Assembly: GCF_001455965.1 (NCBI RefSeq)
Contig: NZ_LKKO01000047.1
Span: forward strand, 164,627 to 228,626
Reading direction: 5' to 3'
Source: Methylobacterium sp. GXS13
GTDB lineage: Bacteria; Pseudomonadota; Alphaproteobacteria; Rhizobiales; Beijerinckiaceae
DNA length: 64,000 nt
The notes below the pieces were generated by a model. It was given only the letters and a program-made list of their open reading frames with translations, had not been told where the DNA came from and searched no databases. Numbering within the stretch: the stretch's first letter is position 1; each line of letters opens with the position of its first letter. Of the stretch, positions 62,501 through 64,000 are shown piece by piece. The position numbers and the translations under genes are program-made.

Positions 62501-63631
62501 CTGGTCTCGGCCGAGCAGGCTCAGATCCTCGCCGGCGACGTAGACCGAATAGTTCGGGATCGGGCCGCCGATCGTAACGGGCTCGCCGGGCCGCATCTCA
62601 GCCGCGGTGGCGACCACGGTCGCCTCGGTCGGCCCATAGGTGTTGAACAGCTGGCGGGTGCCGCTGGCCCAGCGGGCGACCAGCGGTTCGGGCAGGGCCT
62701 CGCCGCCGAGCAGGACCAGGCGCACGGTCGGCAGGTCGCCGGAGATCATTGCCAGCAGGGTCGGCACGGTGTCGAGCACCGTGATCCGCTCGGCCTCCAG
62801 GATACCCGGCAGGGATTCGACGTCGCCCATCATGGCCGGGCTCGCCACGAACAGGGTCGCGCCAACGAGATATGGGACCCAGATCTCCTCCATCGACAGG
62901 TCGAAGGCGACCGACGCACCCTGGAACACGATGTCATCGGCACGCATGCCGTAGAGCGCGTTTCCCGAACGGAGGAAGTGACAGATGTTGGCGTGGCTGA
63001 TGACGATGCCCTTGGGCACGCCGGTCGAGCCGGAGGTGTAGATCAGATAGGCGGGATGCTCCGGCGTCAGGCCGGCGGCCCGGGGATCCGGCACCGGCGC
63101 ATCCGCAGGTGTCGCCGCGTCGAGATCGGCCGGGGTCAGGGCGGGCGCCGCATCGGGCGCGGCGGCGGCCAGCGCCGGCGAGACCAGCAGCGCCTTGGCG
63201 GCGGAATCGGTCAGGCAGACCCCGACCCGGTCGGCCGGCGCCTCGGCGTCGAAGGGCAGCCACGCGGCGCCCGACAGGGTGATGCCGATCTGGGCGACCA
63301 GCAGGTCCGGGCCGCGGGCCATCCACAGACCGACCACGTCCCCGGGGCCGATGCCGCGATGGGCGAGCCCGGCTGCGATCCGCCCGGCGCGGGCGGCGAC
63401 CTCGGCATAGGTCAGGCTCGGGTGGACACCCCCGGCAACCACGCGGGCGCCATCGACGAGGCAGGGATGCTCAGGCCGGGCGTGCGCCGAGGCCAGAAAG
63501 ATGTCGGCCAGCACCTCGTCGCGGATCAGGTCGGGGCGGTGGGCGCCACGCAGCACGGCCGCCCCATCCGCCGGACGCTCACGCGCCTCGGCGGCCGGTC
63601 CGGACCGGGTCTTCTCGGCGACGTCGCTCAT
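59543..63631 (-). CDS. NRPS-like protein of the Pls/PosA family
   Basis: A 1362-residue protein. Residues about 40-530 are an adenylation domain, with YTSGSTGVPKG (A3), NTYGPTEAT (A5), YRSGD (A7), GRIDDQVKIRG (A8) and GKVDRKAL (A10). A carrier domain (about 555-625) has its phosphopantetheine serine S585 in DLGGHSL. The remaining 700 residues alternate membrane helices with three left-handed beta-helix (hexapeptide-type) blocks, about 755-865, 1045-1125 and 1255-1345. There is no condensation (HHxxxDG) or thioesterase domain. This architecture is that of epsilon-poly-lysine synthetase relatives and other NRPS proteins with an uncharacterised terminal domain. FDLSMEEIW at 243-251 carries the amino-acid-binding Asp region. 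The product is unknown. Confidence 0.9.
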   Translation of the reverse strand: MSDVAEKTRSGPAAEARERPADGAAVLRGAHRPDLIRDEVLADIFLASAHARPEHPCLVDGARVVAGGVHPSLTYAEVAARAGRIAAGLAHRGIGPGDVVGLWMARGPDLLVAQIGITLSGAAWLPFDAEAPADRVGVCLTDSAAKALLVSPALAAAAPDAAPALTPADLDAATPADAPVPDPRAAGLTPEHPAYLIYTSGSTGVPKGIVISHANICHFLRSGNALYGMRADDIVFQGASVAFDLSMEEIWVPYLVGATLFVASPAMMGDVESLPGILEAERITVLDTVPTLLAMISGDLPTVRLVLLGGEALPEPLVARWASGTRQLFNTYGPTEATVVATAAEMRPGEPVTIGGPIPNYSVYVAGEDLSLLGRDQQGELLIGGPGVARGYLARPELTAEKFIANPFASDGTDPILYRSGDAVSLDAAGRIVFHGRIDDQVKIRGFRVELGEIEARIRSVPDINQAAVVLRQDDGVDRLVAFLIPERGRSVDTATLRRTLAGQMPPYMVPGHFELAETLPRLTSGKVDRKALKIAPLTVVSADSEQEPPANETEAALVAAAKQVFGNQPIPLEGDFFADLGGHSLLAARFVSAVREAPALAGITLPDVYALRTLRAMADALIARTGGMGAAASVRDLSFEPPPLLRRALCGLAQAVALPIVITLSTAQWLGIFVTYLLLTGGGLSFFAELGVLLLVYIAINGVTAVIAVAGKWLILGRTKPGRYPLWGVYYYRWWLAQRLAPLVHVKWLQGSPAISVYLRLMGAKVGTDALISDIEIGAPDLLTIGDGASLGGRLVIANAEIVGNELVIGAVEIGADAAIGTSCVISHDTVIGARAEIADLTTIPTGTRVGPAEIWDGSPGRKVGMADPSELPAPAEASWSRRAAFGVAYTVLLGAIPAVGLLPIFPAFFIFDQISDSLSDITDIDYHWYLPILTWPTAMLMTAGTVLLIAGIRWIVLPRARSGTHSVHSLFYLRKWSLALAVEVTLETLSSLFATVYMRAWYRLMGAHMGHGAEISTNLGSRYDLAEVGAKNFVADEVVFGEEEIRRGWMHLAVARTGARVFVGNDAVVPPGADIPDDVLIGIKSKPPANDAMSPGETWFGSPPIRLPARQKVDLGSNAQTYEPGMWPKVRRGVFEAFATSFSPMLYITLAITAIDWYFYPAILEKDWTGLAVSFVTASVCIALIQSSAVIAMKWLLMGVYKPGMQPMWSWWAMRTEAIAVAYWGLAGKVLLEHLQGTPFLPWALRLFGVKVGQGVCMLTTDITEFDCVSIGDYATINRVSALQTHLYEDRIMKIGRVVVGRGVSVGSFATVLYDTKVGDYARLRPLTIVMKGESIPANTEWEGAPAVPVIHAAKAVAAA

Positions 63632-63824
63632 CCGCTGCTCCGCTAACCGACCGAACAGGGCGGCGCATACCGTGGCGGCCGCCCTATAGCCAGCCGATCA
63701 TGCCGTTATCGAGGCGGCTTTGAACCGTGGGTGAAGGGCGGCGCAGCGTGTCTATCAAAACGCACGGCGACCGGGATGTCTCCTGCCGCACGCGAGGGTG
63801 CGGCGCGGCTCCCGCGAGGGATGC

Positions 63825-64000
63825 TCAAGCCCAGCGCCAGCCGGTCGGCTCCAGGACCAGCACCTCGCCCTGGCGGATGCCGAGGCGGGGCGCGGCGTAG
63901 ACGTCGAGGAGGCCCAGGGCGACCAGGGCCGCGCGTGCCACACCACCATGGGCGACCGCCACGGCATCCCCCTGCAGATCGGCCAGGACCGGGCCGACCC
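63825..64000 (-). CDS. Histidine phosphatase family protein, C-terminus (partial)
   Basis: A reading frame enters from the window end and stops at 63825-63827 (58 codons shown). Its sequence VAVAHGGVARAALVALG is the second catalytic-His block of the phosphoglycerate-mutase-like phosphatase family, followed by YAAPRLGIRQGEVLVLEP and a Trp-rich end. Another open frame overlaps it (63755-63967) but shows no family resemblance. The N-terminal RHG motif is beyond the window. The substrate is unknown. It lies 193 bp upstream of the NRPS-like gene on the same strand, so co-transcription is possible. Confidence 0.75.
   Translation of the reverse strand, partial: VGPVLADLQGDAVAVAHGGVARAALVALGLLDVYAAPRLGIRQGEVLVLEPTGWRWA

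Noticed and set aside
63755..63967. 70-residue minus-strand frame near the window end
   Set aside because: The neighbouring frame encodes the recognisable phosphatase end VAVAHGGVARAAL.

Overview
The window is very GC-rich alphaproteobacterial DNA. Several features fit Methylobacterium or a close relative (Methylobacteriaceae): oxalyl-CoA decarboxylase plus formyl-CoA transferase, a CtrA master regulator, GANTC sites, a single-cysteine DksA, a DUF2865 protein and a Pls/PosA-type NRPS-like protein. The genus is inferred from gene content, not from a marker gene. It reads as ordinary chromosome; I saw no phage, insertion sequence, CRISPR array, rRNA or tRNA gene.

Layout. 1-7.1 kb: oxalate catabolism, with the end of a probable oxalate/formate transporter, oxc, an ABC solute-binding protein, an HPP-CBS membrane protein, frc, and a PAS gene leading into frc. 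7.4-9.5 kb: capsule-type export (KpsT-like ATPase, KpsE-like chain protein). 10-16 kb: flagellar export genes flhA, fliJ and fliI, with ctrA beside them. 17-24 kb: a trypsin-like protease, cysS and envelope proteins (CreA, DUF2865, a proline-rich OmpA protein). 24-31 kb: a divergent MFS/TetR pair with twin operators, a second MFS, a methyltransferase, a glutamyl-tRNA synthetase and an amine oxidoreductase. 31-35 kb: a collagen-like lipoprotein and a TadE-TadE-TadG chain. 35-41 kb: dksA, an MBOAT acyltransferase pair, and a divergent YegD-type Hsp70 / HerA-like ATPase pair. 41-50 kb: a second flagellar block (fliX, flgI, rod-binding protein, FlgN-like protein, flgL-flgK-flgE) with a truncated porin. 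50-64 kb: BLUF protein and response regulator, prfC, threonine aldolase, rpsU, gabD, slyX, a diguanylate cyclase, the 1362-residue NRPS-like protein, and the end of a histidine phosphatase.

The strongest non-coding signal is a 15-bp palindrome, CGGCAGANNYTGCCG, found ahead of flhA, between fliX and flgI, and ahead of flgE. At flgE and flgI it lies about 80-110 bp upstream of a sigma-54-type promoter (near perfect at flgE). At flhA it lies just downstream of a CtrA-like site. This is the geometry expected of a Caulobacter-style CtrA -> FliX/FlbD -> sigma-54 flagellar cascade. Other notable items are the paired TetR operators, a near-perfect palindrome ahead of the PAS-frc genes, two hairpins ahead of rpsU, and three families of intergenic palindromic repeats.
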